Below the pieces are notes generated by a model. The model ran no database searches, was not told where the DNA came from, and saw only the letters and a list, made by a program, of their open reading frames with translations. A stretch of 64,000 nucleotides of DNA, taken from the NCBI RefSeq assembly GCF_042678305.1, contig NZ_JBHUDT010000001.1. One strand, 5' to 3'. The DNA is from Gelatiniphilus marinus (GTDB taxonomy: Bacteria; Bacteroidota; Bacteroidia; Flavobacteriales; Flavobacteriaceae). The translations under genes were made by a program, and so were the position numbers. Positions 26,274 to 35,303 of the stretch are shown one piece after another (within the stretch, counting starts at the first letter, position 1; every line of letters begins with the position of its first letter).

Positions 26274-27695
26274 TTAACAATCTGTTAAATGCACACCAAC
26301 AGCCAAACCGCCTTCGCTGGTTTCCTTGTATTTGGTGTTCATGTCTTTAGCGGTTTCCCACATGGTGTTTACCACTTTGTCTAAAGGTACTTTTACGTTT
26401 TTAGGGTCGGTGTCCAATGCTAATTCGGCAGCATTAATGGCTTTAATAGCCCCCATGGCATTACGCTCTATACAGGGTATTTGTACGAGTCCGCCAATGG
26501 GGTCGCAGGTTAAGCCAAGGTGGTGTTCCATAGCAATTTCGGCGGCTACTAAAACTTGTTCTGGCGTGCCACCAAGCAGTTCGGTTAATGCGCCAGCTGC
26601 CATGGCCGACGATACGCCAATTTCAGCCTGACAACCACCCATGGCGGCACTAATGGTGGCGCCTTTTTTAAAGATGCTTCCTATTTCGCCTGCCACTAGT
26701 AAAAAGCGTTTAATGTCCTCAAAATCGCCATCGTGGTTTTCTATAACCAAATAATACATTAAAACCGATGGGATAACACCCGCACTCCCATTGGTTGGTG
26801 CGGTAACTACACGACCTAAAGAGGCGTTAACTTCGTTAACCGCTAAGGCGAAGCAACTTACCCATTTAATAATTTGCCTAAATTTTACCTCGGTATCTCT
26901 TATGGAGTAAATCCACTCTACCGGCGTATTATAAGGCTTTTCTCCTTTTATATTTTGGTGCATATCGTAAGCGCGTCGCCTTACGTTTAAGCCACCGGGG
27001 AGATGCCCTTCGGTATGGCAGCCAATGTACATGCATTCTAGCATGGTGTTCCAAATACGCTTTAGTTTGCTATCGATTTCTTTTTCTTCGCGGATGGATT
27101 TTTCATTTTCTAAAACCACTTGCGAAACCGGTAAATTTAAGTCTTTGCAAAACTTTAAAAGCTCTGTGCCTTTGTTTATAGGATATGGGAAAGTGCATTT
27201 AATTTCAAAATTTCGTTTATGGTTTGTGCGTTCTTCTTTTACAACAAATCCGCCACCAATAGAGTAGAAGGTAGATTTTGATTTTTGCCCGTTAATAATT
27301 GCTGTAAAAATGATACCGTTAGAATGAAATGGTAAAAATTTTCTGTTGAAAACAATATCGGTTTCTGGGTTAAATACCAAGGTTTTTTCGGCATTAAAGT
27401 GTAGCGTTTTTGTGCTTTTTATGGCAGCAATTGTTTTATCAATAGTATTGGTAGGTATTGTTTCTGGGTCGGCACCGCTTAACCCAAGCATAACGGCATA
27501 ATCTGTGGCATGACCTTTTCCTGTTAACGATAGGGAGCCATAAAGATCGACAGTAATGGCCTCGACTTTATCGAACTTGTTTGCGGTTTTAAGTTCTTTA
27601 ATCCAGCGTTGGGCGGCACGCCATGGCCCAAGGGTGTGCGAGCTTGATGGGCCAATGCCTATTTTTAGCATATCGAAAACCGAGATACTTTCCAT
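26274..27695 (-). CDS. sdaA: L-serine ammonia-lyase, single-chain
   Basis: 473 residues from the ATG at 27695 (MESISVFDMLKIGIGPSSSH). An upstream in-frame start adds nine unlike residues. It deaminates L-serine to pyruvate and ammonia. SSSHTLGPW is the substrate-loop signature. Cysteines consistent with the 4Fe-4S cluster of this family occur in MGGCQAEIGVSSAM, LTCDPIGG and QIPCIERN. The beta and alpha domains are in one chain, the Gram-negative form. It is monocistronic. Confidence 0.95.
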   Translation of the reverse strand: MESISVFDMLKIGIGPSSSHTLGPWRAAQRWIKELKTANKFDKVEAITVDLYGSLSLTGKGHATDYAVMLGLSGADPETIPTNTIDKTIAAIKSTKTLHFNAEKTLVFNPETDIVFNRKFLPFHSNGIIFTAIINGQKSKSTFYSIGGGFVVKEERTNHKRNFEIKCTFPYPINKGTELLKFCKDLNLPVSQVVLENEKSIREEKEIDSKLKRIWNTMLECMYIGCHTEGHLPGGLNVRRRAYDMHQNIKGEKPYNTPVEWIYSIRDTEVKFRQIIKWVSCFALAVNEVNASLGRVVTAPTNGSAGVIPSVLMYYLVIENHDGDFEDIKRFLLVAGEIGSIFKKGATISAAMGGCQAEIGVSSAMAAGALTELLGGTPEQVLVAAEIAMEHHLGLTCDPIGGLVQIPCIERNAMGAIKAINAAELALDTDPKNVKVPLDKVVNTMWETAKDMNTKYKETSEGGLAVGVHLTDC

Positions 27696-27888
27696 AATTA
27701 CGCAATCGTTTAAGTTAAGCAAATATAGAGAGATTGTTTTTGATTTATAATTTTTTTGATACGGATTTCACCGATTTTAACGGAAGATTTACGCTTTTCG
27801 AATTTTACACGCAAAGACCCTAAGACGCAAAGTTTTGGTATAAAAAGAAACCAAGCGGTTTATTACTGTTGCTGCGAGCTGGTGCGCA

Positions 27889-27955
27889 AGGGATTGCAGC
27901 GGAAGCGTTTGGCGAGGCGCGCATCGAGCCAAAACTATTAGCGGAAAGCCCGACC
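27889..27955. repeat. Structured intergenic repeat, AGGGATTG..AGCCCGACC type
   Basis: It opens AGGGATTGCAGCGGAAGC, has an inner stem GTTTGGC / GCCAAAAC (27907-27913 with 27928-27935) around a 14-nt loop, and ends AGCGGAAAGCCCGACC. From memory, this pair of conserved outer blocks with a variable stem-loop between is widespread in flavobacterial intergenic DNA. No known RNA family name can be attached from sequence alone. Confidence 0.55.
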
Positions 27956-27956
27956 T

Positions 27957-27980
27957 GACACCCTGAGCGCAGTCGAAGGG
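27957..27980. repeat. REP-like CCCTGAGCGCAGTCGAAGGG
   Basis: A short dispersed repeat. Shorter or diverged relatives in this window are at 4983-4996, 21684-21700 (inverted) and 24147-24164. Confidence 0.6.
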
Positions 27981-28079
27981 CAAAGGTTGCGCCCAAATAA
28001 TATTTGCGATTTTAGATTGATGATTAACGATTGTTGAGCTCTACTTTAAACCGCTTACTGCCGACTGAGAACTGAAAAT

Positions 28080-28120
28080 ATGACACTGTGTCATGCTTTT
28101 TGGGTTGGCACAAAGATTGA
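28080..28120 (+). promoter_or_regulatory. dnaK upstream region: palindrome plus sigma-54-like boxes
   Basis: A perfect odd palindrome ATGACACTGTGTCAT (28080-28094) is followed by TTGGCAC-N5-TTGA (28105-28120). The GG-to-GA distance is 12 bp, as in -24/-12 promoters, but the -12 box has GA instead of GC. The dnaK ATG follows 49 bp later. Confidence 0.4.
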
Positions 28121-28168
28121 CTTATACAAACCGAATATAAAAACGAACATTCACACAAATAAAATATT

Positions 28169-30082
28169 ATGAGTAAAATTATTGGAATCGATTTAGGAAC
28201 AACCAACTCTTGCGTTTCTGTTATGGAAGGTAACGATCCCGTTGTTATCCCAAACGCAGAAGGTAAACGTACTACACCATCGGTAATCGCTTTTGTTGAA
28301 GGCGGCGAGATTAAAGTTGGTGATCCTGCGAAAAGACAAGCAGTAACCAACCCTACAAAAACGGTTTATTCTATTAAGCGTTTTATGGGCAATAAATATT
28401 CTGAGTCTAAAAAAGAAGCAGAACGCGTACCTTACAAAGTGGTTAAAGGTGATAACGATACGCCACGAGTTGATATTGATGGCAGATTATATACGCCACA
28501 AGAATTATCGGCAATGATTCTTCAAAAAATGAAGAAAACCGCCGAAGATTATTTGGGAACAACAGTAAGCGAAGCGGTAATTACCGTACCTGCTTATTTT
28601 AACGATGCGCAACGCCAAGCCACTAAAGAAGCTGGTGAGATTGCCGGTTTAAAAGTGCGTCGTATTATTAACGAACCAACCGCAGCTGCACTAGCTTACG
28701 GTATGGACAAAAAAGGTACAGACCAAAAAATTGCTGTATTTGATTTTGGTGGTGGTACACACGATGTATCTATATTGGAATTGGGCGATGGCGTTTTTGA
28801 AGTATTATCTACTGAAGGCGATACGCATTTAGGTGGTGATGATGTTGACGATAAAGTAATTAATTGGTTGGCAGACGAGTTTAAGGCTGAAGAGTCTTTG
28901 GATTTAAGAGAAGACCCCATGTCTTTACAACGTTTAAAAGAAGCTGCCGAAAAAGCTAAAATCGAGTTGTCTTCTGCAGAGCAAACAGAAATTAACTTAC
29001 CTTACATAACAGCAACTGCAAGTGGGCCAAAGCACTTAGTGCGCACATTAACACGCTCTAAATTCGAGCAATTAATCGACGATTTGGTAAAACGTACTAT
29101 CGAGCCTTGCCAATCGGCATTAAAAGCTGCCGGTTTAAGTAAAAACGATATAGATCAAGTTATTTTGGTTGGTGGATCTACACGTATCCCTGCCGTACAA
29201 AAAGCGGTAGAATCTTTCTTTGGTAAAGCACCAAGTAAAGGCGTAAACCCAGACGAGGTGGTATCTTTAGGTGCCGGAATTCAAGGTGGTGTTTTAACTG
29301 GCGATGTTAAAGATGTATTGCTTTTAGACGTAACACCTTTATCGCTTGGTATTGAAACTATGGGTAATGTAATGACAAAGCTAATTGAAGCCAACACTAC
29401 AATACCTACCAAAAAATCTCAGGTATTCTCAACGGCTGCCGATAATCAGCCATCAGTAGAAATTCATGTATTACAAGGAGAGCGCGCTATGGCAGCCGAT
29501 AATAAAACCATTGGACGTTTCCATTTAGATGGTATCCCTCCGGCAAGACGTGGTACCCCGCAAATTGAAGTAACTTTTGATATTGATGCCAATGGTATCA
29601 TAAAAGTATCTGCGGAAGATAAAGCTACGGGTAAAAAACAAGATATTAGAATTGAAGCATCTTCAGGATTAACAGAAGAAGAAATTGAAAAAATGAAAGC
29701 AGATGCAGAAGCTAATGCTGAAGCAGATAAAGCGGCAGTTGAAAATGCTCAAAAATTGAATGAAGCAGATTCTTTGATTTTCCAAACAGAAAAATTATTA
29801 GAAGAGTCTGGAGATAAATTGTCTGCAGATAATAAATCTAAAATTGAAGACGCTTTAGCAGAGTTAAAAAAGCAATTTGAAACTAAAGATTTAGCTTTAA
29901 TTCAACCTGCTTTAGATAATTTAAACGAGATTTGGAAATCAGCTAGCGAAGAAATTTATAAAGCTCAAGCTGAACAGCAACAAGCTGGCGGTAGCGCACA
30001 ACCTGGACCAGATGCTTCGGGACAAAACGGACAAGCCGAAGGTAGCGATGTTGAGGATGTTGACTTTGAAGAAGTAAAGTAA
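28169..30082 (+). CDS. dnaK: Chaperone DnaK (Hsp70)
   Basis: 637 residues, full length. The nucleotide-binding domain starts MSKIIGIDLGTTNSCVSVME and includes the phosphate motif VFDFGGGTHDVSILELGDG and VILVGGSTRIPAVQ. The substrate domain follows from about residue 390 and the tail ends in the conserved acidic EDVDFEEVK. GGGTHDVS has His where many DnaK proteins have Phe, as usual in Bacteroidota. It refolds client proteins with DnaJ and GrpE, neither of which is adjacent. A terminator follows. Confidence 0.98.
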   Translation: MSKIIGIDLGTTNSCVSVMEGNDPVVIPNAEGKRTTPSVIAFVEGGEIKVGDPAKRQAVTNPTKTVYSIKRFMGNKYSESKKEAERVPYKVVKGDNDTPRVDIDGRLYTPQELSAMILQKMKKTAEDYLGTTVSEAVITVPAYFNDAQRQATKEAGEIAGLKVRRIINEPTAAALAYGMDKKGTDQKIAVFDFGGGTHDVSILELGDGVFEVLSTEGDTHLGGDDVDDKVINWLADEFKAEESLDLREDPMSLQRLKEAAEKAKIELSSAEQTEINLPYITATASGPKHLVRTLTRSKFEQLIDDLVKRTIEPCQSALKAAGLSKNDIDQVILVGGSTRIPAVQKAVESFFGKAPSKGVNPDEVVSLGAGIQGGVLTGDVKDVLLLDVTPLSLGIETMGNVMTKLIEANTTIPTKKSQVFSTAADNQPSVEIHVLQGERAMAADNKTIGRFHLDGIPPARRGTPQIEVTFDIDANGIIKVSAEDKATGKKQDIRIEASSGLTEEEIEKMKADAEANAEADKAAVENAQKLNEADSLIFQTEKLLEESGDKLSADNKSKIEDALAELKKQFETKDLALIQPALDNLNEIWKSASEEIYKAQAEQQQAGGSAQPGPDASGQNGQAEGSDVEDVDFEEVK

Positions 30083-30164
30083 GTAGAGAACCACTTTTTG
30101 CTTGAGCAAAAAGAGAGTGAATCGCTTATTCCGAACTTGTTTCGCAGTCTGTGAAGCTAAAAGC

Positions 30165-30199
30165 AAAAAACGCAATCAGAAATGGTTGCGTTTTTTTTG
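30165..30199 (+). terminator. Terminator of dnaK
   Basis: AAAAAACGCAATC pairs with GGTTGCGTTTTTT around a 6-nt loop and is followed by T residues. It is 80 bp past the dnaK stop. Confidence 0.85.
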
Positions 30200-30232
30200 T
30201 TTAATATCACACAAAACGTTGAATTTTTGGTT

Positions 30233-30254
30233 CGTCCCGATAGCTATCGGGACG
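30233..30254. repeat. Perfect 22-bp palindrome (CCCGATAGCTATCGGG core)
   Basis: Two 11-bp arms with no loop. A related, longer palindrome is at 48448-48487. It belongs to a dispersed flavobacterial palindrome family, and its role here is unknown. Confidence 0.65.
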
Positions 30255-30322
30255 CATCAAGTTAAAGTGAGCAGATTAAATCGTTTCTTTGTAAATCCAA
30301 TTTTTTATAAATTATACATTTA

Positions 30323-31552
30323 ATGTCTTTTTCTCAAAACATAAAATCCAATTACATTCCCAAACGCTTAGCAGTAAAACTTAATGCAAAAGGCGAGCAG
30401 TTTGTTGTAAAAGGGCATCCGTGGGTTTTTTCAAATAATATTGTAAAAATAAGCGATAATGCCAAAACAGGAGATTTGGCTATCATTTTTGGAAAAAACA
30501 AAAATCGGGTTATTGGTTTGGGCTTGTTTGATGCGAATTCGCCCATCCGAATTAAAATGCTTCATAGCAGTTTAGAAAAAGCAGAAATCAATGCTAATTT
30601 CTTTCAGCATAAAATAGAAAAAGCTTTTAAATTAAGGGCATCGTTATTACAAACAAATACCAATAGTTATCGTTTACTATTTGGTGAAAACGATGGGTTT
30701 CCGGGGTTAATAGCCGATGTTTATGCTACCGTGTTGGTGGTTAAGGTTTACTCTGAAATTTGGCTGCCTTATTTAGAAACTATTTTTCCTAGTTTACAGC
30801 AAACCTCAAAAGCAGAAACCGTTGTGCTTAGATTAAGCAGAGGTTTAGAGCAATCTAAAAACCATCAATTTAAAAATGGCGAAGTTGTTTATGGTGTTTT
30901 AGATAATGAAGTTGTTAAGTTTGTTGAGCACGGTGTTAATTTTTCAGCCAATGTTATTAAAGGTCATAAAACGGGTTATTTTTTAGACCATCGTGCCAAT
31001 AGAAAACAAGTGGGCGCGTGGAGTAAAGGCAAAACGGTTTTAGATGTGTTTAGTTATGCCGGAGGGTTTTCGGTTCATGCTTTGGCAAATGGCGCAAAAG
31101 AGGTTACAAGTTTAGATATTAGCAAGCAGGCCATGGAAATTGCCCTTGAAAATGGAAAACTGAATACCTATGCCGGAACACATAAAACCATTGCTGGCGA
31201 TGCATTTGACGAACTTAAAAAACTCATTAAAAACAAAGTTACATTTAATGTGGTTGTAATAGACCCACCAAGTTTTGCCAAACAAGCTTCAGAAGTTGTA
31301 CTTGCCAAAAAAAAATATGCACAATTAGCAGAATTGGGTGAAAAACTTACGGCCAAAAACGGTTTGTTGGTATTGGCATCCTGTTCTTCAAGAGTTAATT
31401 TTCAGGCTTTTTTTGATGTGAATAGCCAACAATTAGCTTTAACAGGCAGACGCTTTAAAACCCTATTAAAAACGCAGCATGACATCGATCATCCCATAGG
31501 GTTTCCCGAGGGTGCTTATCTTAAAACCGTTTATTATCGTTTTTTTAATTAG
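30323..31552 (+). CDS. Class I SAM-dependent rRNA methyltransferase (RlmI-like)
   Basis: 409 residues. The N-terminal PUA domain (about residues 15-90) includes FVVKGHPWVFSNNIVKI. A Rossmann methyltransferase domain follows, with SAM-binding VLDVFSYAGGFSVHAL and the catalytic-type motif VVIDPPSFAK. The family methylates cytosine C5 of 23S rRNA (RlmI position 1962 in E. coli). It is cytoplasmic and is followed after a short gap by the nitronate monooxygenase gene, which has its own promoter. Confidence 0.9.
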   Translation: MSFSQNIKSNYIPKRLAVKLNAKGEQFVVKGHPWVFSNNIVKISDNAKTGDLAIIFGKNKNRVIGLGLFDANSPIRIKMLHSSLEKAEINANFFQHKIEKAFKLRASLLQTNTNSYRLLFGENDGFPGLIADVYATVLVVKVYSEIWLPYLETIFPSLQQTSKAETVVLRLSRGLEQSKNHQFKNGEVVYGVLDNEVVKFVEHGVNFSANVIKGHKTGYFLDHRANRKQVGAWSKGKTVLDVFSYAGGFSVHALANGAKEVTSLDISKQAMEIALENGKLNTYAGTHKTIAGDAFDELKKLIKNKVTFNVVVIDPPSFAKQASEVVLAKKKYAQLAELGEKLTAKNGLLVLASCSSRVNFQAFFDVNSQQLALTGRRFKTLLKTQHDIDHPIGFPEGAYLKTVYYRFFN

Positions 31553-31563
31553 ATTTATCTTCA

Positions 31564-31596
31564 TTTGTTATGCGTGCATAATATTTGTTATATTTG
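31564..31596 (+). promoter_or_regulatory. Consensus promoter of the nitronate monooxygenase gene
   Basis: TTTG (31564-31567), a 21-bp spacer, and TATATTTG (31589-31596) match the Bacteroidota consensus. Transcription would start about 10 bases before the ATG at 31613. Confidence 0.65.
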
Positions 31597-31612
31597 TTCA
31601 AATCAAAAAAAA

Positions 31613-32560
31613 ATGGAGACCAAACTCACACACCTCTTAAATATTACATACCCCATAATTCAGGCTCCCATGTTTTTGGTATCGAACGTGGCTATGGTAA
31701 CCGAGGCGATGAAAGGCGGTATTGCAGGTTGTATTCCTGCTCTAAATTATAGAACACTTGATGAATTACGGGCTGCAATAAAAGAATTGCATGCCAATAA
31801 AGTAGAAGGTGGCTCGTTTGGATTTAATTTAATTGTAAACAAATCCAATATTAAGTATAAAGACCAATTACGCGTGCTTTGTGAAGAAGGTTGCGATTTT
31901 ATAATTACCTCGTTAGGAAGTCCCGAAGAAACTATTATACAGGCTCATAAAGTTGGTATAAAAGTATTTTGCGATGTGGTAGATTTAAAATTTGCGAAAA
32001 AAGTTGAAGATTTAGGTGCAGATGCTATTATTGCAGTTAATAATAAAGCCGGAGGCCACAGAGGCGGCATGTTGCCCGAAGTGTTAATTAAACATTTAGT
32101 TAAAAATTGTAATATACCAATAATATCTGCGGGTGGCGTTGGTTGTAAAGCAGATATTGATAAAATGCTTAGCTATGGAGCAGAGGGTGTATCGGTTGGT
32201 AGCCCGTTTATAGCATCGGTAGAGGCCAATGTAACAGAAGAATACAAACAGGCTTGTGTAGAATACGGGGCAGACGATATTGTGGTTACCGAGCGTATTT
32301 CGGGTACACCATGCACGGTAATAAACACACCTTATGTACAGAAAATTGGTACTAAAGCAACCTGGATAGAACGATTGCTTAACAAAAACAGAAAACTTAA
32401 AAAATGGGTAAAAATGATTCGTTTCTCCATTGGAATGAATGCTACCAAAAAAGCCGCTACCAAAGCCACTTACAAAACCGTTTGGGTAGCAGGCCCTAGT
32501 ATAGAGCATACCACGGCAATTTTGCCAACAAAAGCCATTATAAACCGCTTGGTTAATTAA
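31613..32560 (+). CDS. Nitronate monooxygenase-family flavoprotein
   Basis: 315 residues from ATG 31613 (METKLTHLLNITYPIIQAPM). An earlier in-frame ATG at 31565 lies inside the promoter and is rejected. The FMN-binding TIM barrel is recognisable from IIQAPMFLVSN, KAGGHRGG, PIISAGGVG and GAEGVSVGSPFIAS. Members oxidise nitronates or act as enoyl reductases. The GGHRGG loop is typical of nitronate monooxygenases. It is cytoplasmic. Its stop codon is shared with a palindrome that also carries the stop of the converging gene. Confidence 0.88.
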   Translation: METKLTHLLNITYPIIQAPMFLVSNVAMVTEAMKGGIAGCIPALNYRTLDELRAAIKELHANKVEGGSFGFNLIVNKSNIKYKDQLRVLCEEGCDFIITSLGSPEETIIQAHKVGIKVFCDVVDLKFAKKVEDLGADAIIAVNNKAGGHRGGMLPEVLIKHLVKNCNIPIISAGGVGCKADIDKMLSYGAEGVSVGSPFIASVEANVTEEYKQACVEYGADDIVVTERISGTPCTVINTPYVQKIGTKATWIERLLNKNRKLKKWVKMIRFSIGMNATKKAATKATYKTVWVAGPSIEHTTAILPTKAIINRLVN

Positions 32561-32565
32561 CCAAG
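32548..32565. repeat. 18-bp palindrome holding both stop codons of a convergent gene pair
   Basis: CTTGGTTAATTAACCAAG reads the same on both strands, so both proteins end in Leu-Val-Asn and stop with TAA. The genes overlap by 8 bp. It could also act as the core of a bidirectional terminator. Confidence 0.75.
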
Positions 32566-32909
32566 GCTATTTTAGCCTGTCTTTTATTTTTGTTTTTTCC
32601 AACAAACAAGCTAAGTGTTGCACTTACAGTTAAACCACCTAATGCCGTTGCAGCAACATCGCCAGTATCAAAAGTATTAAATTCTTTTTGGCTATCTATA
32701 ACTTCTTTTGCAATTCCGGCAAGCGTTGCTGCTCCAAAACTATACCAAAATGCTTTTTTCTTATTTTTAGTAGTAGTATATACAATAGTATAAGTTGCTC
32801 CAGAAATTAGAGCACCTGCAGCAAGGTGAAGTTCGCCATCGTTAGAAATAAATTGCGCGCTGCAAAAACTTGTAAATGATAGGGCTAAAATAATAATTAA
32901 TGCTTTCAT
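32553..32909 (-). CDS. Small exported or membrane protein, YfiM/DUF2279-like
   Basis: 118 residues. A signal peptide (MKALIIILALSFTSFCSAQ) is followed by HLAAGALISGATYTIVY, a hydrophobic helix, then GAATLAGIAKEVIDSQ and a third hydrophobic stretch before a basic tail (GKNKNKRQAK). The pattern of Gly-rich helices with KE-D resembles YfiM/DUF2279 proteins, but I am not certain. Its function is unknown. It is convergent with the nitronate monooxygenase gene. Confidence 0.7.
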   Translation of the reverse strand: MKALIIILALSFTSFCSAQFISNDGELHLAAGALISGATYTIVYTTTKNKKKAFWYSFGAATLAGIAKEVIDSQKEFNTFDTGDVAATALGGLTVSATLSLFVGKNKNKRQAKIALVN

Positions 32910-33078
32910 ATTGGTTTGGTTTTTAGTTATTTATGTGTAATTGTAATTAATATTTACAAAAGCATTAATAAATATTTGTTGAAATACCTTTTTATTTGAT
33001 TACCGACTGTTATAGGAATTGAATTCTTATTTTTTTAAATTCAACAAGGGTAATGGCTAGTGTAGATTACAAACTAAA

Positions 33079-33996
33079 TCAACGCAAAGTTCCTTCTGGA
33101 AATTTAACTTTATCCGGTGCTTCGTTAAGCAGGGGTAAAGCGTACCGCAATATGCGATTTCGTCGCCCACTAATATCTTTTGGTTCCACCGGATAAGCGA
33201 CTACGGCTTCCATCCAAGCAAATGTATTTATCCTAAAATAAACCATGGGCTTCCATTGGTTTTGGTTTGTTAATTTGGGGTAGTATTCTTGAAAATCTTT
33301 TATCGAAGCCTCCAACAAACAGGTTTCTACAAACTTAAGGTCGCTGGTATAGGCAACCTGAATTGGGGTCTCGTTCCAAATAAAGGGCATTTCCGGCCCC
33401 GAATAATTAATGATTTCCTCTTTTAATATTAAGCTATTGGGAAACCGAATTACTCTACCGCTAGACCTGTCGTTGCCCAAATAGTCTCCACTACATTCTA
33501 AAATAGAAGTATCCAAATAGCTTATCTCGACAACATCGCCTCTAAAACCTTTTATCTGAATGCGGTCGCCCACTAAATAAGACCGTCTAAAAATTAAATA
33601 CACCCAAGCTATAAAAGATACTATGGGAGCTTGCAATGCAAAACCTAGAATTAAGGAAATTAAACCAAAACTAACCGCTGCAGCATAAAGGTTTTGAAAT
33701 AAAAACGAAGCCGCAACAATAAGGCTTAATGTAATGGATAAAAACCGTATAATGCGCAACAGGTTGTACTTGTCGCCTTCATTATGGTTTTGCTTTTTAA
33801 CGATTCTAGAAATAATATTGCTAGAAAGAAAGATTAAGGAAATTAAAAATAAACTTATGCTTAATTTTTTTATTAAGGGTATATACTCGTTCCAAGGGTC
33901 TAAAACATTTAGTTCCAACAGATAATATATAATTAATAACAGTACCGCTATGGCCGAATAAATTACAATCCAACGTTTACTTTTTTGGTTTTGCAT
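33079..33996 (-). CDS. MscS-family mechanosensitive channel
   Basis: 305 residues. Four or five membrane segments in the first 145 residues are followed by the MscS core: the pore-lining LGFALQAPIVSFIAWV and the beta domain GDRIQIKGFRGDVVEISYLDTSIL. The C-terminal alpha/beta part is shorter than in E. coli MscS-like proteins but complete to a normal end. It would open under membrane tension to release solutes. It is single, divergent from nothing, and downstream of the AraC gene on the same strand. Confidence 0.9.
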   Translation of the reverse strand: MQNQKSKRWIVIYSAIAVLLLIIYYLLELNVLDPWNEYIPLIKKLSISLFLISLIFLSSNIISRIVKKQNHNEGDKYNLLRIIRFLSITLSLIVAASFLFQNLYAAAVSFGLISLILGFALQAPIVSFIAWVYLIFRRSYLVGDRIQIKGFRGDVVEISYLDTSILECSGDYLGNDRSSGRVIRFPNSLILKEEIINYSGPEMPFIWNETPIQVAYTSDLKFVETCLLEASIKDFQEYYPKLTNQNQWKPMVYFRINTFAWMEAVVAYPVEPKDISGRRNRILRYALPLLNEAPDKVKFPEGTLR

Positions 33997-34100
33997 AATG
34001 TTTCAATTCTGTTTTGCCCTATAAAAATAAGACATCTTAATAGATAAATGGCATAATTTTAAGCAGAGAATTACAGGGCATAAACATGGCAATTCTATTT

Positions 34101-34961
34101 CTACTTAACGGGTATGTAAAATTCTGTTTTAAGTTTCTCTTCTGCAACCCTATCCGGATGGCTTATGTAGCGTTCTCTAACGGGTTCGTCTCGCAGTTGG
34201 TAGTTGGTGCTTAACAGCCATTCGTTAAAAATATAATTATAAACATTGGCAAAATAGCTATACGATCCTTGGTATAAAAACACGGCAAACTTACCGCCTT
34301 TTAAGGTTTTTACGCCAATATCGCCAACGGGTTTAGCATCTTTATGTATAATTAAACAGGCGTCGTAGCGTATTTTGTTTTCGTTGGTTACTTTAGGGTC
34401 GTCGTGCGGCAAACCAAAATGCTGTATCCCTTTGGTAAAAAGCTTTTGGGCTTTTACTTGCTCCCAAAGTTTTTTCCATGCACCTGAGTAATCTAGCGTT
34501 TGGTAGGCACCTTGCATGCGCAAATACAGGCATTTTTTATCTTCTATATCTTGAATTTTTGGTTTTTTAATGTTTAACTTGGCATTCATAATGTTTATTT
34601 TTTTTATGGATATGGATTTGTTTTTTCGATACGCTGAAGGCGACATTCCAAAGTGAATTTTAAAAGCTTTCGATAAAGACGAGGGCGTTTCAAAACCAAC
34701 GCTGTAAGCAATAGTTTCGATATCTGTTGATGAATACCGAATCATTTTTGCTGCCGTTTCAAGTCGTGTTCTGGAAATGTAAGCCCCTATGGGCTCGCCT
34801 AAAAGCGCTCTACTAATGCGATGAAAATGATAGGGCGAAAAACACGAGATTTCAGCAAGGGTTTTAATGTCTATTTTACTGTCTAAATGCAAGTTTATGT
34901 ATTCTATAATCACATTCAGTTTTTCCTTGTAAAACGTTTTATTAGTATGTTTTCCTTTCAT
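34101..34961 (-). CDS. AraC-family regulator with GyrI-like effector domain
   Basis: 286 residues. An N-terminal AraC-type pair of helix-turn-helix motifs (about residues 10-110: SCFSPYHFHRISRALLGEPI, then IAYSVGFETPSSLSKAFK) is followed by a GyrI-like ligand domain (about 125-286: CLYLRMQGAYQTLDY and GGKFAVFLYQGSY). This is the Rob-like order. The ligand is unknown, and drug-like amphipathic molecules are typical. It lies between the MscS gene and the CRISPR tracrRNA with no clear functional link to either. Confidence 0.9.
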   Translation of the reverse strand: MKGKHTNKTFYKEKLNVIIEYINLHLDSKIDIKTLAEISCFSPYHFHRISRALLGEPIGAYISRTRLETAAKMIRYSSTDIETIAYSVGFETPSSLSKAFKIHFGMSPSAYRKNKSISIKKINIMNAKLNIKKPKIQDIEDKKCLYLRMQGAYQTLDYSGAWKKLWEQVKAQKLFTKGIQHFGLPHDDPKVTNENKIRYDACLIIHKDAKPVGDIGVKTLKGGKFAVFLYQGSYSYFANVYNYIFNEWLLSTNYQLRDEPVRERYISHPDRVAEEKLKTEFYIPVK

Positions 34962-35210
34962 CGTGTTGTATTAATACCACAAATATATACGCTAACTAAT
35001 ATAAAAACTTTTCCAATCTTGCTGTATTGTTTCAAATTACGGTACTGTAATCAAAAAAACACAATTTGGGAAAAAGCACCGGATAGTTTTATACACAAGG
35101 TGTTAATTTTGAAAATAACAGATATTGTGTCAATCCTAATCATTATATAACAAAAACCGAATTAGAATACTTGTGAAATTTGTAATGCAATTATTCAAGG
35201 AAAGCCAATA
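34962..35210. other. Gap before the tracrRNA
   Basis: About 250 bp that is AT-rich with no supported gene. The adjoining 35211-35397 is occupied by the tracrRNA and the divergent promoters. Confidence 0.5.
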
Positions 35211-35298
35211 AAAAAAGTCCCACCGAAGCAGGACTAAAGATTTTCATCTACGGCATATAGCCTTATTGTGATAAGATTAAAGATTAGAAATTTTAATC
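35211..35298 (-). ncRNA. tracrRNA of the type II-C CRISPR-Cas system
   Basis: The plus strand at 35266-35290 matches repeat positions 2-26 of the array in 22 of 25 bases, so the minus-strand RNA carries the anti-repeat. In RNA order the anti-repeat is followed by GGC-UAUAU-GCC (35252-35262), AGAU-GAAA-AUCU (35238-35249) and the terminator hairpin AGUCCUGC-UUCG-GUGGGACU (35216-35235) with a U-run. The anti-repeat duplex has a 4-base bulge region, as in other Cas9 guides. The 5' end near 35298 is inferred from the TATATTTG box at 35304-35311. Predicted length is about 88 nt. It is divergent from cas9. Confidence 0.88.
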
Positions 35299-35303
35299 TG
35301 AAA

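Larger units (their letters stand above)
27723..28168. other. Intergenic region between sdaA and dnaK
   Basis: 446 bp with no gene. It contains a structured repeat (27889-27955), a CCCTGAGCGCAGTCGAAGGG repeat (27961-27980) and the dnaK regulatory region (28080-28120). Confidence 0.6.

Noticed and set aside
30102..30323. 73-codon frame downstream of dnaK
   Set aside because: Spans the dnaK terminator and a 22-bp palindrome, and has no plausible domain.
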